Shown here: piece by piece, positions 1 through 8,131 of the stretch
Numbering within the stretch: the stretch's first letter is position 1
Layout of the letters: each line of letters starts with the position of its first letter
The notes under the pieces: model-generated
The model's database searches: none
What the model was told of the DNA's origin: nothing
Seen by the model: the letters and a program-made list of their open reading frames with translations, nothing else
Translations under genes and position numbers: made by a program
Source: an uncultured Akkermansia sp.
Lineage (GTDB): Bacteria > Verrucomicrobiota > Verrucomicrobiia > Verrucomicrobiales > Akkermansiaceae
Length of the DNA stretch: 11,172 nucleotides
Reading direction: 5' to 3'
Assembly (NCBI GenBank): GCA_904501955.1
Contig: CAJGCY010000083.1
Location: forward strand, 1 to 11,172

Positions 1-362
1 AAAAAAGAAAATTGAGCCCGGAGCGACGGAGCGAAGCGACGCAGCGTAGGCCGACATATAATGGCGAGGACCGTAGCGAAGCGGCCGGCCACGGCGTAGC
101 AAGCGAGCGAAGCGAGACGCGAAGACGGGAGCTCCGAGCCGGGGTGAGCGCGTGTTTTTGGTGTTTGCGGCATTTTGAAACAATGCCGTATTTTGAGCCA
201 CGCTTTATGCAACCCCTCCGGGGTTCGCATTTGTTTTTTGGGGCGGTTCCCGGGGTTCCGCCCCTTGCGGGGCTCCACCGCCGGGCTATTTTATGGCGCC
301 CCTCCGGGGCTCTGAATTCCGCTCGCTGACGCTCGCAATCCGATTTTCAACTTCCGATTTAT
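1..362. repeat. Dispersed intergenic repeat element, copy A (truncated by window start)
   Basis: This gene-free stretch is the end of a modular repeat also present at 8914-9374 and 10998-11172. It ends at 348-362 in CAACTTCCGATTTAT, the exact reverse complement of the left terminus of copy B. Inward of that lies an arm (about 203-332) nearly identical to 9210-9322 of copy B. The arm includes a nested hairpin at 242-282: outer stem GGCGGT/ACCGCC and inner stem GCCCC/GGGGC closed by TTGC, which is GCAA on the minus strand. Positions 14-55 match 9040-9082 (AGCCCGGAGCGACGGAGCGA core). Open reading frames across it, such as 12-329 (+), are by-products of the repeat. I see no transposase. That it is non-coding is my inference from its recurrence and its hairpins. 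Confidence 0.85.
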
Positions 363-392
363 GGAGCTGTTTATCCCCTGGGGTACGTTTTC

Positions 393-414
393 TCCTCGGG
401 GCTTTGAATTCCGC
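393..414. repeat. Fragment of repeat-element arm
   Basis: The segment containing CGGGGCTTTGAATTCCGCT matches the subterminal arm module of the dispersed repeat; compare the reverse complement of 11032-11055. It lies 30 bp beyond the terminus of copy A and just downstream of the stop codon at 437. It looks like a remnant of a second insertion or a rearranged copy. No terminal repeat accompanies it. Confidence 0.5.
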
Positions 415-436
415 TTAACCGCGGGCATGCTCGGGG

Positions 437-1183
437 CTAAATTTGCCGGCGGAGGCGGAGGGTGTAACCGGCGGGGGCGAACCGGAGCTCCATGCGGTCG
501 ATGAGCTGCCAGAGCATGTGGCGCTGCGGGGAGAGGTAGCGGGTGCGGAACTCGCGGTACATGGTGGCGTAGCGCGTGCTGAGAAACACCTGCTCATAGT
601 AGGCATCCGGCATGGTGGCCCCGCCGAAGTAGTGGCGCTGCACAAACTCACGCGCGGCGCAAATGGCGTGCCCCTCACAGATGGTGAACCCCTCCCCATC
701 CTCTTGCAAGCCGAGCTTCGGGTAGCGCATGTAGAAGAAGCAGTGTGCCAGCTCATGCACCAAGGTGTCATTGAGCAGCATCTCGCGCATGAGCCTGCTG
801 TCCTCATCCGTCGCCTCCGGTAGTGCTGCGGTGAAAAAGCGCATGCGGTAGCGCACAATGAGGTTGCTTGCCGCCCACTGTGTGCCGCCGGTGTGGCGGC
901 CGTCGCCCACCTCCACTTGAATGGGGATGAGCGATAAATCCGGGGCGGGCAAGCCATCCACCTTGTACAGCTGCGGGTCACGCTTCATCTCCTCCAGCAC
1001 CAGCTGCAGGCGGGTGCGTATGCCGGCGGCATCTTCCCCGCAGGTGGCCAGCCGGTGCGCCAGGGGGGAGAGCTTCACCGCTTCATCATAGCTGACGCGC
1101 TGCCGCGCCGGCGGTGTAGCCGTTTCTTGCGCCGGGCAAAGGGCTGCCGGCAGCAGGCAAAGGGTGGCTATGCTGCGTAACAT
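437..1183 (-). CDS. Exported protein with HELAH zinc-metallopeptidase-like motif, function unknown
   Basis: I do not recognise the family. The 248-residue product starts with a short Sec-type signal peptide: a hydrophobic run after MLRS, with probable cleavage near residue 18 (CPA/QE). A lipobox is not convincing because Leu precedes the Cys. Residues 143-147 read HELAH, the HExxH zinc-binding motif. A Glu at about 170 in the CEGHA segment, 23 residues after the second His, is a possible third ligand, as in gluzincins. Peptidase activity is inferred from the motif alone and no substrate is suggested. The ATG lies 12 nt after the stop of the serine ammonia-lyase gene, so the two are probably co-transcribed. 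No Shine-Dalgarno is visible before the ATG, so translational coupling is possible. The stop is TAG, followed by a repeat fragment. Confidence 0.75.
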   Translation of the reverse strand: MLRSIATLCLLPAALCPAQETATPPARQRVSYDEAVKLSPLAHRLATCGEDAAGIRTRLQLVLEEMKRDPQLYKVDGLPAPDLSLIPIQVEVGDGRHTGGTQWAASNLIVRYRMRFFTAALPEATDEDSRLMREMLLNDTLVHELAHCFFYMRYPKLGLQEDGEGFTICEGHAICAAREFVQRHYFGGATMPDAYYEQVFLSTRYATMYREFRTRYLSPQRHMLWQLIDRMELRFAPAGYTLRLRRQI

Positions 1184-1195
1184 GGCAGGGGGACA

Positions 1196-2575
<1,380 letters not shown>

Positions 2576-2623
2576 GAGCGTCCTGCGGCCCGGGGATTCT
2601 CTCTTCTTTCCTGCCGCTCCCCA

Positions 2624-2651
2624 AGTATGCCACATTCCTACCGTTTTGCAA
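2624..2651 (-). promoter_or_regulatory. Candidate promoter of serine ammonia-lyase operon
   Basis: On the minus strand, TTGCAA (2651-2646) and CATACT (2629-2624) are separated by 16 bp. A TG one base before the -10 makes it an extended -10 promoter. Transcription would begin near 2617, leaving a leader of about 40 nt before the ATG at 2575. Its position inside the longer open frame supports the shorter start. Confidence 0.5.
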
Positions 2652-2680
2652 GTGTTTTCTGTCACTATTTGCTCCGGGTG

Positions 2681-2831
2681 ATAAATCGGAAGTTGGCGAG
2701 CAACAAAATCTATCGGAGCATGGGACTTTAGTCCCACAAATACGCGCGGGGCTAATCCATAAGAGGGACTAAAGTCCCTCGCTCCGAGTGAATGAATGTT
2801 ACAAATCCCCCCCCGTCAAATTCCGATTTAT
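2681..2831. repeat. Dispersed intergenic repeat, short variant copy D
   Basis: This 151-bp segment is bounded by ATAAATCGGAAGTTG (2681-2695) and its inverted form with one mismatch (2817-2831), the same termini as copy B. The first subterminal bases, GGCGAGC, also match copy B. The interior is different: the GC-rich arms are missing and a REP-like hairpin pair occupies the centre. It lies between ribE and the serine lyase promoter. No coding potential is seen. Confidence 0.7.
2714..2786. repeat. REP-like inverted hairpin pair
   Basis: Two small palindromes, TGGGACTTTAGTCCCA (2721-2736) and GAGGGACTAAAGTCCCTC (2763-2780), are reverse complements of each other in their 14-bp cores. An outer inverted pair, CGGAGC (2714-2719) and GCTCCG (2781-2786), encloses them. 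Paired short hairpins in head-to-head orientation are typical of REP/BIME units mobilised by RAYT (IS200/IS605-like) transposases. No such transposase is in this window. Confidence 0.6.
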
Positions 2832-2862
2832 CGGGCGGATGCTGAGCTTGCGGGAATGGAAT

Positions 2863-2919
2863 TAGCAAATTTTGCAGGCTAAATCAAGAAAAACTGCATT
2901 TAGCCTGCAAAATTTGCTA
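2863..2919. repeat. Perfect 22-bp inverted repeat (hairpin) downstream of ribE
   Basis: The arms 2863-2884 and 2898-2919 are perfectly complementary over 22 bp, with a 13-nt loop. The arms begin TAGCAAATTTTGCAGG on the plus strand. The hairpin lies 48 bp past the ribE stop in the direction of transcription. No T-run follows it on the minus strand, so it is not a classical rho-independent terminator. It could stabilise the 3' end of the antiporter-ribE message, stop transcription in another way, or be a small mobile remnant. Confidence 0.7.
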
Positions 2920-2966
2920 TTGTGAGGGGTGAGCTTACCGGCCGCGGGTGGTGGCGGTGGGGGAGC

Positions 2967-3563
2967 TCAGTCCTCTTTGCGGAACATCTTTTCCACGTAT
3001 TTGGCAATCATGTCCACCTCAATATCCACGACGGCGCCGGGGGCGTAGGTGTGCATGATGGTGCGTGCCCAGGTGTGCGGGGTAATCCAGAACTCCAGCT
3101 CGCATTCCTCCGCATGAATGGCAGCGATGGTGAGGGATACGCCGTCTATGCAAATGCTGCCTTTATCAATGGTGTAGCGCAGGTATTCCTGCGGGATGCG
3201 GATGCGCACCATGTGATCCTGCCCCACAGGGGTGATGGCGGTGACGGTGCCGGTGGAATCCACATGCCCCATGACGAGGTGGCCACCGAAGCGGCCGTTC
3301 GTTCCCATGGCGCGCTCCAGATTGCACAGGGAGCCCACCTGCAGGGTACCCAGCGAGGTGACGCGCATGGTTTGGGTGAGCAGATCGAACTCCACGCGGG
3401 TGCCCTCTACGCGGTCCACGGTCAGGCAGCAGCCGTTCACGGCCACGGAGTCGCCGAGGGCGAGCTCTGCCGCAAAGGGGATATCAATGGCGTAGCGCGC
3501 CCCCTTTTCGATGGGGGTGCGCTCGATGACGGTGCCGGTGCACTCAACAATACCGGTAAACAT
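2967..3563 (-). CDS. ribE: Riboflavin synthase, alpha subunit
   Basis: The enzyme converts two 6,7-dimethyl-8-ribityllumazine molecules to riboflavin and the pyrimidinedione precursor, the last step of riboflavin synthesis in the cytosol. The 198-residue product has the usual length and the two-fold lumazine-binding layout. Domain 1 starts with the catalytic MFTGIV N-terminus and carries GDSVAVNGCCLTV (37-49) and NLERAM (81-86). Domain 2 starts near GGHLVMGHVD (93-102), with GSICIDGVSLT (135-145) and ITPHT (160-164). The ATG lies 12 nt after the antiporter stop with no Shine-Dalgarno, so expression probably depends on the upstream gene. No FMN riboswitch-like leader is present before this gene and no other rib gene is in the window, so the pathway is scattered here. 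Confidence 0.95.
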   Translation of the reverse strand: MFTGIVECTGTVIERTPIEKGARYAIDIPFAAELALGDSVAVNGCCLTVDRVEGTRVEFDLLTQTMRVTSLGTLQVGSLCNLERAMGTNGRFGGHLVMGHVDSTGTVTAITPVGQDHMVRIRIPQEYLRYTIDKGSICIDGVSLTIAAIHAEECELEFWITPHTWARTIMHTYAPGAVVDIEVDMIAKYVEKMFRKED

Positions 3564-3575
3564 GGTGACGTGTGT

Positions 3576-5306
3576 TTATTTTGCAACTGACTCCTGCTGT
3601 GCGGGCGCTGCCTGCTCCGGTGCTTTGGCGGACGGGCAGGTGAGGATGAACATCAGGAACATGATGACGGTGGGCAGGAATGCCCAGAGGAAAAGCTTGA
3701 TGGCGTTGATGCCGCCCTTGAAGTACTTGCCCAGAATGGCCTGACCGGCGGGGTTCGGGGCATTGGCAATGACGGTGAGACCACCACCCGTCACGGCACC
3801 GGCGACGATGGCGTACTTGATCTGCTCTTGCAGGCCGGGTACGGTGCTGGCCAAGTAGGTGACGGAGGCGTTGTCGTTGAAGGCCGTCAGCACGCTGGCC
3901 ACACCCATGGTGGCGGTGGCGCCGAGGTCACCGAGCGCCTGCAGCACGGGCTCCATCCACCAGCCCTGCACGCCGCCCAGCGTGACCAAGCCGGCCAAGA
4001 AGAAGGCCACCAGCAGCGGCACCTTGATGGTGACGTGGTTCTGGTACTGCGGGGTGGCCACGGTGAAGCCGAGGAAGAAGAGGAAACCACCGATGAAGAG
4101 GGCGGGGTGGTGGTTGAAGTATACCGTCCAGCCCAAGAAGAAGATGGACACCAGGTATACCCACACGGGGATGTTGTCTTGGCGGTCCTCCCATGAGGTG
4201 GGCACGGCGTGCTCGAAGGCCATTTGCCCGCGCTGCACCTCAGCCAAGCGGCGGAACTCCGTGCGGAAGATCATGAAGTAGATGAGGTTGGCCGCGACGA
4301 TGCCCACCACGGCCTTCCAGCCGAAGTTCAGGAACATGTGGCCGAGGCCGAAGTTCCACTTCTCGGAAATCATCACAATGGGAGGTGCTGCAAAGTGCGT
4401 GAGCGTGCCGCCTACGGACACGTTCACGAAGAGCAGGGCGAGCGTGGCGTAGCTCAGTGAGGCACTGGGCTTCAGTTGGTAAATCTTCTTGCTCAGCAAG
4501 ATAGCGGCCAGAGTCATGGCTGCGGGCTCTGTGATGAAAGAGCCCAGCAACGGGGCAATGCACAGCACGGAGAGCCACCAAGCGGCAGGCGTGCCCTTGC
4601 CCAGAGCGGCGCCCTTCTTGAGCATGTTCTCCGCCAAGCGGTAAATGGGGCGGGAGGCTGCAATCACCATCACCACGGCCACGAACAGTGCCTCTGTGAA
4701 TACAACATCATGGTCGATGTAGGCCAAGAAGTCCTCCATCGAGTAGTAGTTGATGCACACGATGGCGAAGGGGATGACCCACAGGCCGAACACGACCTCT
4801 ACCTCACCCAAGAAGTGCAGAATGGTGGAGGTGAAGGACACCGGCAGGCGTTGCTCCGGGTGCTCGATGCGGAACTTCTGTGCGCGCAGGGATTCTTTGT
4901 GCTTTTTCTCCAAGTGGTGCGCGTAGGAGGAGATTTTCGGCGCGAGGAAGGTGTGCAGCACTGCCAGGAAGAAGATGATGGTGGCGGCGAGGTTGAAGGG
5001 ATCTTTCTCCACACGGTGGCAAAGCTTATCCCACAGGGCCATGCCTTCCTCCTCCGCAGCGTAGTCGCGCAGGGGGATGGGGAATTTGGCCGCTTGCTTT
5101 TTAGCACCGTGACCGCCGGCGTGCTCCTCCGTAGCATGGGCGTCCGCTGCCGGGGCGGGGGCTTTTGCAGCAGGCTGCTCCGTGGTGGGGGCGGCAATTG
5201 TTGTCACTTGTTCCTCAGGGGTGGGCGCTGTGGTCTCCTGCGCAAGGGCGAAGCCACCGGCCAGCACCATGGTAATCATGGCTGTCAATTGAAGAAAAAA
5301 TCTCAT
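3576..5306 (-). CDS. NhaD-like Na+/H+ antiporter (ion transporter superfamily)
   Basis: This is a polytopic inner-membrane protein that probably exchanges Na+ for H+. The assignment comes from motifs and layout resembling the putative Na+/H+ antiporter family of Chlamydiae and Verrucomicrobia (PF07399, to my recollection). I start at 5306, giving 576 residues, because MRFFLQLTAMITMVLAGGFA opens a signal peptide (cleavage near 22) and the longer frame to 5378 overlaps a terminator and promoter. Residues 23-75 form an Ala/Pro/Thr/His-rich periplasmic linker. About ten hydrophobic segments lie between 103 and 556. Hallmarks are GSFITEPAAMTLAAI (255-269), FNDNASVTYLAS (476-487) and NAPNPAG (515-521), with intramembrane Glu, Asp and Asn residues suited to ion binding. 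The C-terminal tail is polar. ribE follows 12 nt downstream. Confidence 0.85.
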   Translation of the reverse strand: MRFFLQLTAMITMVLAGGFALAQETTAPTPEEQVTTIAAPTTEQPAAKAPAPAADAHATEEHAGGHGAKKQAAKFPIPLRDYAAEEEGMALWDKLCHRVEKDPFNLAATIIFFLAVLHTFLAPKISSYAHHLEKKHKESLRAQKFRIEHPEQRLPVSFTSTILHFLGEVEVVFGLWVIPFAIVCINYYSMEDFLAYIDHDVVFTEALFVAVVMVIAASRPIYRLAENMLKKGAALGKGTPAAWWLSVLCIAPLLGSFITEPAAMTLAAILLSKKIYQLKPSASLSYATLALLFVNVSVGGTLTHFAAPPIVMISEKWNFGLGHMFLNFGWKAVVGIVAANLIYFMIFRTEFRRLAEVQRGQMAFEHAVPTSWEDRQDNIPVWVYLVSIFFLGWTVYFNHHPALFIGGFLFFLGFTVATPQYQNHVTIKVPLLVAFFLAGLVTLGGVQGWWMEPVLQALGDLGATATMGVASVLTAFNDNASVTYLASTVPGLQEQIKYAIVAGAVTGGGLTVIANAPNPAGQAILGKYFKGGINAIKLFLWAFLPTVIMFLMFILTCPSAKAPEQAAPAQQESVAK

Positions 5307-5331
5307 ACGTTCAAATCTGTTACCAACGTGA

Positions 5332-5360
5332 ATACTAGCATATTCCGCCCCGCTTGGCGA
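5332..5360 (-). promoter_or_regulatory. Candidate promoter of antiporter-ribE operon
   Basis: On the minus strand, TAGTAT (5337-5332) is preceded by TGC, an extended -10. The weak -35 TCGCCA (5360-5355) lies 17 bp upstream. Transcription would start near 5325, about 19 nt before the ATG at 5306. This supports that start over the one at 5378. No Shine-Dalgarno is seen in the leader. Confidence 0.5.
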
Positions 5361-5364
5361 GTTA

Positions 5365-5400
5365 AAAATGAGCCCCATTCCGCAAAATGAGGCTCCTTTT
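5365..5400 (-). terminator. Rho-independent terminator of the TPR gene
   Basis: Minus-strand RNA forms a 10-bp stem: GAGCC/GGCTC, then a U-G wobble, then CAUU/AAUG, with a 6-nt loop (5380-5385). The 3' arm is followed by CATTTTTAA. It lies 27 nt beyond the TPR gene's stop. On the plus strand the wobble becomes a C/A mismatch, so it is tuned to the minus strand, although a T-run is present on both sides. Confidence 0.8.
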
Positions 5401-5422
5401 TCGTAGAGTGGGCTCTATATGC

Positions 5423-8050
5423 TTATTTTTTGCCGTTTTTCTTGCCTTTTTTGGCGGATTTATCGTCGGCGGGGTTCAAAACTTCCGCCTCGCCGCCACT
5501 CTTGCGGAGACGCTGCGCAGCGGGGAGCTTGAGGCGCAGTTTCACGCGTTTGGTGCGGTGGCCTTGCTTGACGCGTACGGTTTTGGTGGTGAAGCGACTC
5601 TTGTCCACAGTGTGGGCCTTGCCTGCGGCGGAGGGGGTGGGGGCGCTCTTTGCGCCTTCTGTCTCACGGCGCACAATCTCGTTCATCACGGCTTGGCGCT
5701 CAGCCTCCTCGGGCGTGACTTCCGGTTGCTGCTCTGCCGGGGTGTCCGTAGGCTGCTCTGCCGGGGTGTCCGTGGGTTGCTCTGCCGGGGTGTCCGTGGG
5801 TTGCTCTGCCGGGGTGTCCGTGGGTTGCTCTGCCGGGGTGTCCGTGGGTTGCTCTGCCGGGGTGTCCGTGGGCTGCTCCGACGGGGTGTCCGTGGGCTGC
5901 TCTGCCAGGGTGTCCGTGGGTTGTTCCGCCGGGGTGTCCGTGGGCTGCTCTGCGGGCTTCTGTTTCTTGAGTTTGGCGGCCTCATCCTCCGGTTTCACTT
6001 CCGCCACGAGGTCAGCGCCGGGTGCCTTGGCGTTATCCGGGTGGTTGCGGAGGAAGTTATCGAACTCCATATCAGGCTCCGCACCGGCCTGAATGGCGCG
6101 GTCATAGGCGCGGGCTGCATCCGGAATGCGCCCCATCTCCGCGTACAGGCGAGCCATGTTGTAGTGAGCATCCGCGAGGGTGGGTTTCAGCTTCACGGCG
6201 GCTGCAAAATGGCTCAGAGCGCGCTCTGTTTCGCCGTTAATGCCCTCAATGTTAGCGAGGTAGAAGAATGCTTCCGCATTGGCGGGGTCAAGCTCGATGG
6301 TGTAGGCGAACATCTGGGCTGCCTCCTCCATGCGGTCCAAGCGGTAGTAGCTGATGCCCGCCAAGAAGTAGGAGATGGGCAAATCCGGCGCGAGGCGAGT
6401 GGCGCGGCTGAGGTACTCGATGGCCTCTTCGCACTTGTTGCGGTACAGCAAGATGGTGCCCAAGTTCACCAAGCCTGCTACGTGGTCCGGCTGGTGGTCA
6501 TAAAGGGTGCGGTACAGCTGCTCCGCAGCGGTGTAGCGCCCCTTGGAGAAGGCTTTGTCCGCTTGGTTGGCGAGGGTCTCGATGGTAAGGCCACGTCGCA
6601 CGGCCTCCGTGCCGGCCTCATCCGGCTGCCCGGGTATGGGCTCTCCCTTGCGGATGGATTCAATCAGCTGGCGCTCGGATTCCGTGAGCTCTACACGGCT
6701 TTCGTTCTCAAGCTGTTCCAGCTGGGCGAGCATCTCAGAGTTTTCGCTTTTGAGCTGCTTGTACGCGTCAATCAGCATGCGGCGGCCTTCTTCCTGCACC
6801 TCGATGGTGCGGCGCTGCTTGGCGATGATTTCTTTGAGCACGCGGGCTTCTTCCGCCAGGGCGGGGTCCACCGTGGGCTGGGCAGCCTGTGCAGCAGCGG
6901 CTGCTTCCAAGTTGTTCAGGCGCTCCGTGAGCTCTGAAACACGGTGGCGGTAGCCACGGTTCTCATCATAAATGGCAGTCAGCTGGTCGCGCAGTTCCTC
7001 CACCTCATCACGGGCGGCCTCCAGCTGGCGGTTCAGTACGTCATTTTCATCCGCAGAGCCGGCGATGGTGGCTTCCAGCTCCTCCACGCGCTGCTTGGCT
7101 CTCTCCAGCTGCTCAGCGAGGGTCAGGTTTTGGTCCAGCAGAGCTTTGGTTTTCTCCGGGTTGTTCAGCTCCACGATGGCGCGCAACTGCTCGTTTTCCG
7201 CCTTCAGGGCGTCGCGTTCCTTGGTGACTCGCTCCAACTCCGCTTGGGTTTCCGCCAGCTTGGTGCCCAACTCCGCCGCGCGGGCCTCAGCCTCTTCACG
7301 GGCTTGCTCTGATTCGCGGAGCTTGGCCTCGGTTTCCGCGAGTTTGCGGGCGTATTGGGCTACCAGTTCGTTACTGTGGTGGCGCTCTGTGGCGATTTCT
7401 CGTTGCAGGGTTTCATAGCGCTCTTTGTACATTTTCATGTCCATCTGAGTCGCTATCAACTCCTTTTGAATCTTCTTGTACTGTGCATCCAGCTCTGCGT
7501 AGGCGCGAGTCATGCGTGAGCACTCTTCTTTCAGGCGTGCCAGTGTGTTGTAAAGATCCGGATCCGTCGTGTCGTAATTCGGCAGGCGCACTTTGTCCGG
7601 GTCTATGTAGGGGGTGCCCGGGGTTTCCGGTATGTTCGGGATGATGGGGGTTACCTTCGGCACCGAGCTGCCCGGCTGGCGCCCCGTGGGTATTGCTGCC
7701 CCGGCGGAGGCTTTTTTGTACTCAGCCATGGATTTTGCCAGCTTTTCGCGGCGGTAGCGCACCATGTCGGGCTTCCAATCCGGGAAGTCGCGCACCAGCG
7801 TGGCCAGCACTTTCTCCGCCTGGCGTCCTTTCTTCATGGCTGCGCCGTAGTTGCCCTCTTTGGCCAGTTTCTCTGCATCTTTGCACAGACCGAAGGCTAC
7901 CAAGAAGTATTCCGACGGGTCGGCCGGCTTTTTGTTTCTGCCTGCACCGGTGGTGCTTACGTTGCTATAGGATTGAGCGTAAACAACATCGCTCGCCAAG
8001 AGAACGAGTCCCCCCAGCGCTATGCTGACGTATGTGGAAAAAGCGGCCAT
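5423..8050 (-). CDS. Exported coiled-coil and tetratricopeptide-repeat protein
   Basis: The 875-residue product has a signal peptide (cleavage near VVYA/QS, residue 25) and so acts in the periplasm or on the cell surface. In order it shows: a short helical region (45-115); a Pro-rich linker (120-160); a long coiled coil rich in Glu, Lys, Arg and Leu heptads (about 162-465, broken near 390); about five TPR units (487-660), with canonical W/LG..Y..A..P spacing such as PDHVAGLVNLGTILLYRNKC; nine tandem octapeptides AEQPTDTP (700-771); and a strongly basic tail ending in KKGKKNGKK. TPRs bind partner proteins and the coiled coil suggests an oligomeric scaffold, but no specific function can be assigned. 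It is transcribed alone: its own promoter is upstream, a terminator follows, and yggS diverges from it. Confidence 0.85.
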   Translation of the reverse strand: MAAFSTYVSIALGGLVLLASDVVYAQSYSNVSTTGAGRNKKPADPSEYFLVAFGLCKDAEKLAKEGNYGAAMKKGRQAEKVLATLVRDFPDWKPDMVRYRREKLAKSMAEYKKASAGAAIPTGRQPGSSVPKVTPIIPNIPETPGTPYIDPDKVRLPNYDTTDPDLYNTLARLKEECSRMTRAYAELDAQYKKIQKELIATQMDMKMYKERYETLQREIATERHHSNELVAQYARKLAETEAKLRESEQAREEAEARAAELGTKLAETQAELERVTKERDALKAENEQLRAIVELNNPEKTKALLDQNLTLAEQLERAKQRVEELEATIAGSADENDVLNRQLEAARDEVEELRDQLTAIYDENRGYRHRVSELTERLNNLEAAAAAQAAQPTVDPALAEEARVLKEIIAKQRRTIEVQEEGRRMLIDAYKQLKSENSEMLAQLEQLENESRVELTESERQLIESIRKGEPIPGQPDEAGTEAVRRGLTIETLANQADKAFSKGRYTAAEQLYRTLYDHQPDHVAGLVNLGTILLYRNKCEEAIEYLSRATRLAPDLPISYFLAGISYYRLDRMEEAAQMFAYTIELDPANAEAFFYLANIEGINGETERALSHFAAAVKLKPTLADAHYNMARLYAEMGRIPDAARAYDRAIQAGAEPDMEFDNFLRNHPDNAKAPGADLVAEVKPEDEAAKLKKQKPAEQPTDTPAEQPTDTLAEQPTDTPSEQPTDTPAEQPTDTPAEQPTDTPAEQPTDTPAEQPTDTPAEQPTDTPAEQQPEVTPEEAERQAVMNEIVRRETEGAKSAPTPSAAGKAHTVDKSRFTTKTVRVKQGHRTKRVKLRLKLPAAQRLRKSGGEAEVLNPADDKSAKKGKKNGKK
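5738..5953 (-). repeat. Nine tandem 24-bp units encoding AEQPTDTP
   Basis: The core GTGTCCGT (plus strand) recurs nine times at exact 24-bp spacing from 5742 to 5934. The units encode AEQPTDTP with single-residue variants (TDTL, SEQP). Several central units are identical or nearly so, which points to recent expansion. A degenerate tenth unit (AEQQPEV) follows. The tract keeps frame and links the TPR domain to the basic C-terminal region. Confidence 0.95.
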
Positions 8051-8068
8051 GCAGATAATTTTCTGTAT

Positions 8069-8096
8069 ATCTTACCTGATTCTTACTTCAAATCAA
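8069..8096 (-). promoter_or_regulatory. Candidate promoter of the TPR gene
   Basis: On the minus strand, TTGATT (8096-8091) and TAAGAT (8074-8069) are 16 bp apart, giving a start near 8062 and a leader of about 12 nt with no Shine-Dalgarno. A 7-bp inverted pair, GATTCTT (8078-8084) and AAGAATC (8099-8105), brackets the -35 box and could be an operator. Confidence 0.4.
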
Positions 8097-8131
8097 GCAA
8101 GAATCGTGTATGCATTTATTTTTAGTGCATT

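Noticed and set aside
12..329. 105-codon open frame at the window start
   Set aside because: It lies wholly in repeat copy A. The matching part of copy B is inverted in places, so the frame is not conserved.
2576..2737. 54-codon N-terminal extension of the serine ammonia-lyase
   Set aside because: It would be translated from the repeat and promoter region, and the family N-terminus begins at the ATG at 2575.
2681..2831. Possible CRISPR array or phage attachment site
   Set aside because: There are no regularly spaced direct repeats with unique spacers, and no integrase or cas gene is nearby; the repeats are inverted hairpins.
5307..5331. Possible riboswitch (for example FMN or sodium related) ahead of the antiporter-ribE operon
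   Set aside because: The leader from the predicted transcription start is only about 19 nt, too short for any known riboswitch.
5307..5378. 24-codon N-terminal extension of the antiporter
   Set aside because: It overlaps the upstream terminator and the extended -10 promoter, and it would bury the signal peptide.
4476..5390. 304-codon open frame on the plus strand
   Set aside because: It is antisense to the antiporter gene and runs into its promoter; the translation is low-complexity (Gly, His, Arg).
5387..6937. 516-codon open frame on the plus strand
   Set aside because: It is antisense to the TPR gene. Its length comes from the high-GC codon pattern and the 24-bp array, giving low-complexity CRGVRGLL repeats with no recognisable domain.
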